In this document: piece by piece, positions 1 through 5,852 of the stretch
How the letters are laid out: every line of letters starts with the position of its first letter
Position numbering within the stretch: position 1 is the first letter of the stretch
NCBI GenBank assembly: GCA_948945085.1
Contig: CARBGY010000016.1
Span: 1-12,522, forward strand
Length of the DNA stretch: 12,522 nt
Reading direction: 5' to 3'
Source of the DNA: an uncultured Candidatus Saccharibacteria bacterium
GTDB lineage: Bacteria > Patescibacteriota > Saccharimonadia > Saccharimonadales > Saccharimonadaceae
Notes under the pieces: model-generated
Told to the model about the DNA's origin: nothing
The model's database searches: none
The model's input: the letters and a program-made list of their open reading frames with translations, nothing else
Translations under genes and position numbers: made by a program

Positions 1-120
1 TCAAACACAAGCCATACAACCATTAACTTAGTGCAATATGTTTGTTTATCCTACAAGGTATTCACGAAAAATGAGTTATTTGATTTAGTTGATCGCGGTG
101 GGGTAGCACCACCACACAAA
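1..120. other. Non-coding stretch downstream of tuf, no gene recognised
   Basis: I see no convincing coding region or RNA gene here. A small inverted repeat (GGTGG at 97-101 with CCACC at 109-113) lies just beyond the tuf terminator, but no T-rich tract follows it on either strand. The stretch may be the edge of a neighbouring gene's flank outside the window. Confidence 0.4.
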
Positions 121-143
121 AACTTCCCCCTTAGGGGGAAGTT
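116..143 (-). terminator. Rho-independent terminator of tuf
   Basis: A perfect 10-bp inverted repeat (AACTTCCCCC at 121-130, GGGGGAAGTT at 134-143) with a 3-nt loop lies 23 bp past the tuf stop codon. Read on the minus strand, the GC-rich stem is followed by TTTTTG, the classic intrinsic terminator form. It is expected to end the tuf transcript. Confidence 0.9.
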
Positions 144-166
144 CCTGCATAGATATCACTTGGATA

Positions 167-1351
167 TTATTTGACGATGCTAGTAACAACACCAGAACCG
201 ACAGTACGGCCACCTTCACGAATAGCGAAACGGTCGTTATTGTTCATCGCGATTGGAGCGAGCAACTTGACCTTGAAGGTAACGGTGTCACCAGGCATGA
301 CGATTTCTTTGTCAGCTGGAAGTTCAACTTCACCAGTTACGTCAGTAGTACGGAAGTAGAACTGTGGTTTGTAACCCTTAGAGAATGGAGTGTGTCGACC
401 ACCTTCCTCTTTCTTCAAGATGTAAACCTGTGCTTCAAATTCGGTGTGTGGAGTAATGCTACCTGGAGCAGCAATAACCTGACCACGCTCGATTTGTTCA
501 CGCTCGATACCGCGGAGCAAGAGACCAGCGTTGTCACCAGCTTGACCCTGATCGAGAGTCTTATGGAAAGCTTCGATACCGGTAACAACTGACTTCTGGG
601 TCTCTTTAAGACCAACGATTTCAACTTCGTCGTTTAGTTTAACGACACCCTGCTCGATACGACCAGTAGCAACAGTACCACGACCTTTAATTGAGAAGAC
701 GTCCTCAATTGGCATCAAGAATGGTTTGTCAAGATCGTGCTCTGGAACTTCAAAGTATTCGTCCATAGCCTTGACGAGTTCCATAATGGCATCTTCGTTG
801 GCGGCGTCGCCTTCGAGAGCTTTAGCAGCGGAACCCTTGATGATTGGAGTATTATCACCATCATAACCATATTTGTTCAAAAGTTCGCGAACATCCATCT
901 CGACGAGTTCGACGAGGTCTGGATCAGCGAGGTCCATCTTGTTTAAGAAGACAACAATCTTTGGAACGTTTACCTGGTGAGCAAGAAGAACGTGCTCACG
1001 AGTCTGTGGTAATGGACCATCGTTCGCCGCAACGACGAGAATAGCACCATCGACCTGGGCAGCACCAGTAATCATGTTCTTAATGTAGTCGGCGTGGCCT
1101 GGCATGTCGACGTGAGCGTAGTGGCGCTTGTCAGATTCGTACTCTTGGTGAGAAGTAGCGATGGTAATACCGCGAGCTTTCTCTTCTGGAGCGTTATCGA
1201 TTTGGTCGTAAGCAACAGCTTTGTTGACATCTGATGGAAGTTTCTTTGCGAGAACGTTAGTAATCGCGGCGGTAAGGGTAGTCTTACCGTGGTCGACGTG
1301 GCCCATCGTACCCACGTTAATATGTGGCTTGGAACGGTCAAATTCTGCCAT
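167..1351 (-). CDS. tuf: Translation elongation factor Tu
   Basis: EF-Tu is the GTPase that carries aminoacyl-tRNA to the ribosomal A site in the cytoplasm. The 394-residue product has the usual length and a complete set of GTP-binding motifs: the P-loop GHVDHGKT (18-25), the switch II motif DMPGHADY (82-89, with His86 matching the catalytic His84 of E. coli) and NKMD (137-140). The beta-barrel domains 2 and 3 follow, ending in SGVVTSIVK. The start is the ATG at 1349-1351, preceded by AGGAG (1357-1361) at 5-nt spacing. The gene stands alone, with its own promoter and terminator, rather than following fusA as in the str operon. One oddity is that the usual DCPGHADY cysteine is Met83 and the whole protein contains no cysteine. 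Identity is certain. Confidence 0.99.
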   Translation of the reverse strand: MAEFDRSKPHINVGTMGHVDHGKTTLTAAITNVLAKKLPSDVNKAVAYDQIDNAPEEKARGITIATSHQEYESDKRHYAHVDMPGHADYIKNMITGAAQVDGAILVVAANDGPLPQTREHVLLAHQVNVPKIVVFLNKMDLADPDLVELVEMDVRELLNKYGYDGDNTPIIKGSAAKALEGDAANEDAIMELVKAMDEYFEVPEHDLDKPFLMPIEDVFSIKGRGTVATGRIEQGVVKLNDEVEIVGLKETQKSVVTGIEAFHKTLDQGQAGDNAGLLLRGIEREQIERGQVIAAPGSITPHTEFEAQVYILKKEEGGRHTPFSKGYKPQFYFRTTDVTGEVELPADKEIVMPGDTVTFKVKLLAPIAMNNNDRFAIREGGRTVGSGVVTSIVK

Positions 1352-1415
1352 TCTTTCTCCTTTTAATTATTATTTTGTCAGAGCACTAATATCAACCAGC
1401 TCCGACTCTTACTCT

Positions 1416-1447
1416 ATTATATTATATGATTTGAGGTAAGTTGTAAA
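1416..1447 (-). promoter_or_regulatory. Probable sigma70-type promoter of tuf
   Basis: On the minus strand a TTTACA -35 box (1442-1447) is followed by two overlapping perfect TATAAT -10 boxes (1421-1426 and 1416-1421), with spacers of 15 and 20 nt. Neither spacing is ideal, but the double -10 lies about 65 bp upstream of the tuf start and nothing better is visible. This predicts a 5' leader of roughly 55 to 60 nt. Confidence 0.5.
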
Positions 1448-1584
1448 GAGGTTTTAGCAAAATCTAGCCAGAGCTAATTGCAACGTTGATTAGTAAAGCG
1501 ATCGAAAAGGATTTTATAATCTTAGAAATAACGTTGACGTTTTAAAATGTAGGGTACAAATTATTTTCCGATTGGATAAGTGAT

Positions 1585-1609
1585 TAAAATGAGCCGCTCG
1601 TGGCGGCTC
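1585..1609 (-). terminator. Terminator of the CHAP-like gene
   Basis: GAGCCGC (1591-1597) and GCGGCTC (1603-1609) form a perfect 7-bp GC-rich stem with a 5-nt loop. On the minus strand the stem is followed by ATTTTAAT. It lies about 20 bp downstream of the stop codon at 1629, which fits an intrinsic terminator with a modest T tract. Confidence 0.75.
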
Positions 1610-1628
1610 GCTAAACAATAGTGCGGGT

Positions 1629-2267
1629 TTATGCAATTTTGACCCATTTGATATCTTTGCTGTCGGCCCGGATTAGGCACTGTTGGTACTCGTCGTTCTC
1701 ATAGGTTGAGCACATATAACGCAAACTATCGCGACAGTCTTCGCTTACATACTCGAACCAATAGAGCTGACCATATTGACCGATGTGCGGAGCAACACCA
1801 ATATAATACCCACCGTTAATCGGCCGTTTGACTACCTCACTAAAGCCATTGGCGGCAAGGGTGGCAACCCATTTTTTGGCATGCTGACGGTTTTCGCTCA
1901 AAATTTTGCCAGTTGCATAATAAATTAGCGCGGCGCAGTAACTCGTACTATGACGGATCACGTAGTTGCCGAAGCAATCTCCTACTATCGCGTCGTCATC
2001 GCAACAAGACCAGGGTGCAAAAGCATATTCAGACGCTCCCGCAAAGCCAGATTTGCTGTTTTTAACGCAATATGGCCAGGGATAAAGATTCACACCGCCT
2101 TGAAGTTTCGTGATCTGAATAACTAACTTCAAAACTGTATCATGACGAATGTGGTGCAGGATTATCCGCTGAGCAATCTCGCGAAAGATCCGACGAAGGA
2201 ACGAGTGTTTGTTCCATTTTGCAACCGAATACTTAGTACAAAAATTCACAAATTGCATTTTTGTCAT
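1629..2267 (-). CDS. CHAP-like domain protein, probably catalytically inactive
   Basis: The 212-residue product is not a textbook match. Its second half nevertheless follows the CHAP (NlpC/P60-related amidase/peptidase) layout found in many Saccharibacteria cell-wall proteins: YPWPY at 62-66, then DCFGNY (97-102), RHSTSY (105-110), QHAKKW (128-133), and YGQLYWFEYV (165-174). In active relatives, as I recall them, the segment is NR-x-C-x-SY and the later one is YGHAMYVEAV. By that alignment the catalytic Cys becomes Ser107 and the His becomes Gln167, so the fold may be kept without activity. C111 is a possible alternative nucleophile. Nine cysteines are present, many for this window. No clear signal peptide is visible in the basic first 45 residues, which is odd for a wall enzyme. 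The start is ATG 2265-2267, with a GGGGAGT-type ribosome site at 2276-2282. Its own terminator follows. Confidence 0.6.
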   Translation of the reverse strand: MTKMQFVNFCTKYSVAKWNKHSFLRRIFREIAQRIILHHIRHDTVLKLVIQITKLQGGVNLYPWPYCVKNSKSGFAGASEYAFAPWSCCDDDAIVGDCFGNYVIRHSTSYCAALIYYATGKILSENRQHAKKWVATLAANGFSEVVKRPINGGYYIGVAPHIGQYGQLYWFEYVSEDCRDSLRYMCSTYENDEYQQCLIRADSKDIKWVKIA

Positions 2268-2333
2268 TTTAAATTACTCCCCCTCTCACAGCCATCCTTG
2301 ACTATGTATTACAACTTAACTTTAAGTTTTCTA

Positions 2334-2455
2334 TATAATAGCATATGTTTGAAGTTTTGAAAAGATGATTATTTTACCAAGTCAATTGACTTCAAACAAC
2401 CTTGAACCAACATTGATGGCCGAGATGACCCGCCTAGCTTAACTCGGCCCCTTTT
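2334..2455 (+). ncRNA. Candidate small structured RNA
   Basis: A perfect TATAAT (2334-2339) stands 7 nt before a 10-bp perfect inverted repeat (TGTTTGAAGT at 2346-2355, ACTTCAAACA at 2389-2398). Further on is a second stem, GGCCGAG (2418-2424) with CTCGGCC (2443-2449), followed by CCTTTTG. Together they describe a plus-strand transcript of about 110 nt that would start at the base of the first stem and end at a weak terminator. No -35 box is recognisable at the right distance and I do not recognise the RNA family, so this is a proposal only. Confidence 0.3.
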
Positions 2456-2471
2456 GTAGTTACTTGGCATC

Positions 2472-2500
2472 AAAAAGTGCCGCTAGACTCTGGCGGCACT
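2472..2500 (-). terminator. Terminator of the lipoprotein gene
   Basis: AGTGCCGC (2476-2483) and GCGGCACT (2493-2500) form a perfect 8-bp stem with a 9-nt loop. On the minus strand it is followed by TTTTG. It lies 33 bp downstream of the lipoprotein stop codon, so it is a good intrinsic terminator for that gene. Confidence 0.85.
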
Positions 2501-2533
2501 CAGCTTGGATTATAAAAAATCTGAAAAGCAGAT

Positions 2534-3262
2534 CTACTTCGCAACTGCTTCAACGAAATAAATCATGTAGCTGGAGTTGTCAAGGCCCGGCAAAAGGTCG
2601 CCGCCGGGAACACAGCTCATAGCAACAACGTTATCTGAGGCGGTAATCCAAATAGGACATTCACTTTGAGACTGACCATCAAAGTTCATAATCGTACCGG
2701 TCTTTGCTACTCCAAATCCTATATCGGCGGTGGCCCGAATCGACATTGCACAGCTGATAAATTCAGTCTCCGCGCCATTCTGGTAGCTAACGATGCAAGA
2801 GAGTTGAGCTTCCTCATTTTTATTAATGCGCTCCGGAAAACTGATCGTACTGCCAATACCCCGCGCAAGAGCGTCATCGCCAAGCTCCAGATCTGCAACG
2901 TTATGGGCATACACAACAATGCCGTATCGCTGCCCCGGCTCAAAAGTAAACTCTCCGCTTGCCGCAGTCGTTAGATCAATAAGGCCATCTTCATTGTAAG
3001 GAATGATCCGTATAAAGTTGCGTTCATCGCCAAATGACGGATTGTCCACTAAACAATTGACAGCTACGTGGTCCGCTGTTTCACCGTGTGATAACGTTTC
3101 CCTTTCAGCCGAAGCCTCCAGGTTTGCGTCCAGATCAAATGGATTAGCAGCGCTCTCAGATCCCACATAGGCCTCGGCAGAGCTTTCGCTTTGATCCCCT
3201 TTTTGACAGGCGCACAGTAAAATGCTCATAACGACAACTAAGGTAAGCATGGTTCTTTTCAT
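2534..3262 (-). CDS. Putative surface lipoprotein
   Basis: The product (242 residues from the chosen start) begins with a charged MKRT, a hydrophobic segment (5-16) and a lipobox L-C-A-C ending at Cys19. This predicts a membrane-anchored lipoprotein processed by signal peptidase II. A Ser/Glu/Ala-rich linker (20-57) leads to a domain starting near residue 64 with HVAVNCLVDNP and GDERNF (78-83), and including YGIVVYAHN (113-121) and MNFDG (192-196). That pattern resembles an uncharacterised extracellular domain I associate with actinobacterial and Saccharibacteria lipoproteins; I know no function for it. The start was set at ATG 3260-3262 because AAGGAGG (3271-3277) lies 8 nt upstream. The longer frame from 3292 would place this site inside the coding region and spoil the signal peptide. 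Two promoters precede it and a terminator follows. Confidence 0.8.
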   Translation of the reverse strand: MKRTMLTLVVVMSILLCACQKGDQSESSAEAYVGSESAANPFDLDANLEASAERETLSHGETADHVAVNCLVDNPSFGDERNFIRIIPYNEDGLIDLTTAASGEFTFEPGQRYGIVVYAHNVADLELGDDALARGIGSTISFPERINKNEEAQLSCIVSYQNGAETEFISCAMSIRATADIGFGVAKTGTIMNFDGQSQSECPIWITASDNVVAMSCVPGGDLLPGLDNSSYMIYFVEAVAK

Positions 3263-3334
3263 TTTCTTTCCCTCCTTAAAAAATGGGGCCATAGCCCGAA
3301 ATAAGTCTGGTTGATTTCTATAAATCCAAAAACT

Positions 3335-3363
3335 TTTAAAGAACTAGTTGTGGATTTTGTCAA
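3335..3363 (-). promoter_or_regulatory. Second (proximal) promoter of the lipoprotein gene
   Basis: TTGACA (3358-3363, minus strand), a 17-nt spacer and TTTAAA (3335-3340) make a plausible sigma70-type promoter. It would give a leader of about 65 nt. Its -10 box matches the consensus at only four of six positions, so it is weaker than the distal one. Confidence 0.45.
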
Positions 3364-3404
3364 AACCAACCCTTGCAGTCATGTTTCATACTGCCTATAC
3401 CCTC

Positions 3405-3433
3405 ATATTAGCACAGATATAGACTTTTGTCAA
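3405..3433 (-). promoter_or_regulatory. Distal promoter of the lipoprotein gene
   Basis: A near-consensus promoter on the minus strand: TTGACA (3428-3433), exactly 17 nt, then TAATAT (3405-3410). It begins only 17 bp past the uvrB stop codon and would give an untranslated leader of roughly 135 nt before the lipoprotein start. No terminator separates uvrB from it, so read-through from uvrB is also possible. Confidence 0.75.
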
Positions 3434-3450
3434 GAGCTATTTCATATTTA

Positions 3451-5733
3451 TCAGCGTTTCTTCCCTTTTCGCTGGCTATTTTCGCCTTGAATCTCGGTAA
3501 TTTGATCGCGGAGCATGGCGGCTTTTTCGAAATCTAAGTTCGCGGCGGCAAGTTGCATTTGGGACTGTAATTCTTTCACTAAACTCGGTAGCTCCTCTTT
3601 CGGAATCCGTTTCAGGTCGAGTTTTGTGGCTTCTTCCTTCTCCGGTATAATCGCGCGCAGACCGACAGAAATATCCTTTTTCACGGAATGTGGAATAATA
3701 TTATGCTCAGTATTATATTGCTTTTGAATTTCACGACGACGCATGGTCTCGTCAATAGCTTTATGCATACTCTCTGTAATATTATCGGCATACATGATTA
3801 CATGACCGTTTTCATGACGAGCGGCGCGGCCAATAGTTTGAATTAGAGCGCTCTCACTGCGCAAGAAGCCTTCCTTATCGGCATCAAGGATTGCTACGAG
3901 ACTAACTTCCGGTAAATCTAGACCTTCACGAAGCAGGTTAATTCCGACCAGCACATCATAAACACCCGTACGTAAATCACGCAGAATATCGCCACGTTCT
4001 AGAGTATCAATATCAGAGTGGATATAAGCGACTTTTACTTCCCTTTCTTTAAGATAATCCGTCAAGTCTTCGGCCATGCGTTTGGTCAGAGTCGTCACTA
4101 AAGTACGTTGGTTCTTCGCAATACGCTTGTCAATCTCCGTCATTAAATCTTCGATCTGACCTTCACTCGGACGCACCTCAATTTCTGGATCAAGAAGGCC
4201 GGTTGGACGGATTACTTGCTCGGCTGGCGCTGGCGAATTTTCAAGCTCATAAGGACCTGGAGTAGCGGAAACATAAATAGCCTGGTTAATGTGTTTCTGG
4301 AACTCGGGAAAAGTCAGAGGGCGATTATCGAGCGCGCTTGGCAGACGAAAACCATACTCGACAAGTGTCATTTTACGAGCATGATCACCATTATACATGC
4401 CGCGCACTTGAGGTAAAGTCATATGACTTTCATCAACAAGAAGTAAAAAGTCTTTGGGAAAGAAATCAATCAGGGTCGCTGGCGGTTGGCCAGCTTTACG
4501 ACCGTCGAGGTGGCGTGAATAGTTTTCGATGCCTTTGACAAAACCAGTTTCCCTTAACATCTCAATATCGTACTTCGTTCGCTGGCTAAGACGTTGTGCT
4601 TCAAGGAATTTATCATGCTTTTCAAAATATTTGAGGCGCTCATCGAACTCGACTTGGATGCCATCTAGAGCTTTGTCGAGTTGTTCCTTAGGGGTGGCAT
4701 AGTGGGTATTCGGGAAGATATGAATCCGCTCAGGTTTTTCACGAGTTTCAGCGGTTAGGGGATCGATAATTCGCACACTCTCTAAAGTATCGAAACCAAA
4801 TTCGAAGCGGTAAGCCCATTCACCACTAGCAGGAAAAAGGTCAATTGTATCGCCCATGACACGGAAATTACCACGCTCAAAAGCCAGATCGTTACGGTGA
4901 TACTGCATAGCAACGAGGTATTTGATGAAGTTTTGCTGCGAGAGAGTGTCTGAAGATTGAGTCATAAAATTGACGAGAGAATTAGTCGTTTTACGAGTTT
5001 GCTCAAGGCGCGTCGCCGACGCCCGCCGTTGCGGGGTCGGCGCGCTAGTCCTCGTCGTAACTCCGGATCCTTTCGCAAACTGTAACACGTCTAATTCTTC
5101 ATCATTTTCACCACTCAGCCCACCCTCCTCTCGCAGCAAAATCTCACTTTGATGGTTCAGGCTGGCTTCGGCTTCGGCAAGAGCAAGCGATCCAGCGTCG
5201 CTAGTCCACCATTCACTCGCGCCCGACACGCGCCACCCTCCGTCGAGATGAACAAGTGGTAGTGACATTTCTGTATAATGGTCTGGTGAACCAATACCAT
5301 AAATACAAGAAACCGACGCGACTACAATTGTGTCCGGTCGAGTTAAAAGCGCAACCGTAGCAGCATGACGCAGGCGGTCGATTTCGTCATTAATAGCGGA
5401 GTCTTTTTCGATATAAGTATCAGTACTGGCGATATAAGCCTCAGGTTGATAATAGTCGAAATAAGAAACAAAGTAATGAACCTCATTATTCGGAAAAAAT
5501 TCACGGAACTCAGAATAAAGCTGAGCGGCAAGAGTTTTATTATGTGCAAGAATTAAAGTTGGTTTTTGGACGTTCTGGATCAGGTTTGCCATCGTAAAAG
5601 TTTTACCAGAACCGGTGACACCAAGTAGAGTCTGTTCACGAACACCAGCCTTTAAGCCCTCCGTTAATTGTTTAATAGCGGAAGGTTGATCGCCGGTAGG
5701 TTGATACTTGGAAACTAACTCAAATTTTGGCAT
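3451..5733 (-). CDS. uvrB: Excinuclease ABC subunit UvrB, with a large in-frame insert
   Basis: UvrB is the damage-verification helicase of nucleotide excision repair, receiving lesions from UvrA and recruiting UvrC. Visible hallmarks are Walker A GVTGSGKT (38-45), the beta-hairpin region rich in tyrosines (about 87-107), the DESH Walker B motif (434-437), the helicase motif with GINLLREGLDLPE, QTIGRAARH, and a C-terminal UVR motif (about 715-750) that contacts UvrC. The product is 760 residues against about 670 usually. The excess lies between SLPL (157-160) and LSQQNFIKYL (264-273), at the start of the UvrA-interacting domain, and contains a GC-rich palindrome (see separate entry). All core motifs flank it intact and in frame, so the protein is probably functional. 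The start ATG (5731-5733) has no Shine-Dalgarno sequence but sits 8 nt after an extended -10 box. It was probably next to ligA before the IS inserted. Confidence 0.97.
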   Translation of the reverse strand: MPKFELVSKYQPTGDQPSAIKQLTEGLKAGVREQTLLGVTGSGKTFTMANLIQNVQKPTLILAHNKTLAAQLYSEFREFFPNNEVHYFVSYFDYYQPEAYIASTDTYIEKDSAINDEIDRLRHAATVALLTRPDTIVVASVSCIYGIGSPDHYTEMSLPLVHLDGGWRVSGASEWWTSDAGSLALAEAEASLNHQSEILLREEGGLSGENDEELDVLQFAKGSGVTTRTSAPTPQRRASATRLEQTRKTTNSLVNFMTQSSDTLSQQNFIKYLVAMQYHRNDLAFERGNFRVMGDTIDLFPASGEWAYRFEFGFDTLESVRIIDPLTAETREKPERIHIFPNTHYATPKEQLDKALDGIQVEFDERLKYFEKHDKFLEAQRLSQRTKYDIEMLRETGFVKGIENYSRHLDGRKAGQPPATLIDFFPKDFLLLVDESHMTLPQVRGMYNGDHARKMTLVEYGFRLPSALDNRPLTFPEFQKHINQAIYVSATPGPYELENSPAPAEQVIRPTGLLDPEIEVRPSEGQIEDLMTEIDKRIAKNQRTLVTTLTKRMAEDLTDYLKEREVKVAYIHSDIDTLERGDILRDLRTGVYDVLVGINLLREGLDLPEVSLVAILDADKEGFLRSESALIQTIGRAARHENGHVIMYADNITESMHKAIDETMRRREIQKQYNTEHNIIPHSVKKDISVGLRAIIPEKEEATKLDLKRIPKEELPSLVKELQSQMQLAAANLDFEKAAMLRDQITEIQGENSQRKGKKR
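4948..5253 (-). other. In-frame insertion within uvrB (about residues 161-262)
   Basis: This segment has no counterpart in ordinary UvrB, where the flanking pieces are separated by only a few residues. Its translation is low-complexity: a Trp-rich start (GGWRVSG, EWW), an Ala/Glu stretch, an acidic stretch (GENDEELD), then a basic Thr/Arg-rich tail (APTPQRRASATR). Its GC content is visibly higher than the rest of the gene around 5007-5060. The ends are estimated from remembered UvrB sequences and are accurate only to about 10 residues. Confidence 0.7.
5010..5045. repeat. GC-rich palindrome inside uvrB, REP-like
   Basis: CGCCGAC (5014-5020) pairs with GTCGGCG (5036-5042), and CCCGC (5022-5026) with GCGGG (5031-5035), around the loop CGTT. 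Three further outer pairs form if T5013 is bulged. The result is about 15 bp of almost pure GC with two single-base bulges. It stands out from the AT-rich surroundings, is read through in frame, and resembles a small palindromic repeat or coding palindromic insertion. No second copy is seen in this window. Confidence 0.55.
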
Positions 5734-5741
5734 ATGTGGTT

Positions 5742-5750
5742 ATTATAACA
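5742..5750 (-). promoter_or_regulatory. Extended -10 promoter of uvrB, leaderless mRNA predicted
   Basis: On the minus strand TGT precedes a perfect TATAAT (5742-5747), giving an extended -10 element. No -35 box is needed and none is seen. Only 8 nt separate the -10 box from the ATG, so transcription should start within 0-3 nt of the start codon. The site lies between the IS left end and uvrB, so it survives the insertion. Confidence 0.6.
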
Positions 5751-5761
5751 TAGAGTATCTA

Positions 5762-5770
5762 GTATTTTAT
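5762..5770 (+). repeat. Left copy of the IS target-site duplication
   Basis: GTATTTTAT abuts the left inverted repeat of the IS. The right copy, GTATTTCAT (6657-6665), differs at one base. IS1595 elements usually duplicate about 8 bp, so the true duplication may be 8 of these 9 bases. Confidence 0.65.
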
Positions 5771-5787
5771 GGTCCAGTGTAACAAAA

Positions 5788-5851
5788 AGGAACAGCCTCA
5801 TTGTAAAATGTAGTTAGCAATAACAACTAATTACAAGAAAGGACTGTTCCT
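5788..5851 (+). promoter_or_regulatory. Transposase mRNA leader that can fold over the start region
   Basis: AGGAACAG (5788-5795) is perfectly complementary to CTGTTCCT (5844-5851), which fills the gap between the ribosome site AAAGGA (5838-5843) and the ATG at 5853. An inner stem (5810-5818 with 5827-5835, one G-U pair) stacks inside. A transcript entering from outside the element would form both stems and hinder ribosome access. This is a common way insertion sequences avoid being expressed by read-through. Confidence 0.45.
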
Positions 5852-5852
5852 A

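Noticed and set aside
97..113. Small inverted repeat GGTGG/CCACC near the tuf terminator
   Set aside because: It has only five pairs and no T tract on either strand; probably chance.
1477..1550. Repeated AACGT/ACGTT motifs upstream of tuf, possible operator
   Set aside because: The matches are short and imperfect and lie upstream of the predicted promoter; no family of regulator can be named.
2142..2360. Plus-strand open frame across the CHAP-like gene start
   Set aside because: It is antisense to a gene with a clear ribosome site, has no ribosome site of its own and shows no recognisable motif.
3263..3292. Longer start for the lipoprotein, adding ten residues
   Set aside because: It would bury the AAGGAGG site in coding sequence and push the signal peptide inward; the ATG at 3262 fits both.
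3360..3389. Nine-codon reading frame (MKHDCKGWF) in the lipoprotein leader, possible leader peptide
   Set aside because: No ribosome site precedes it and no run of regulatory codons or attenuator hairpin follows.
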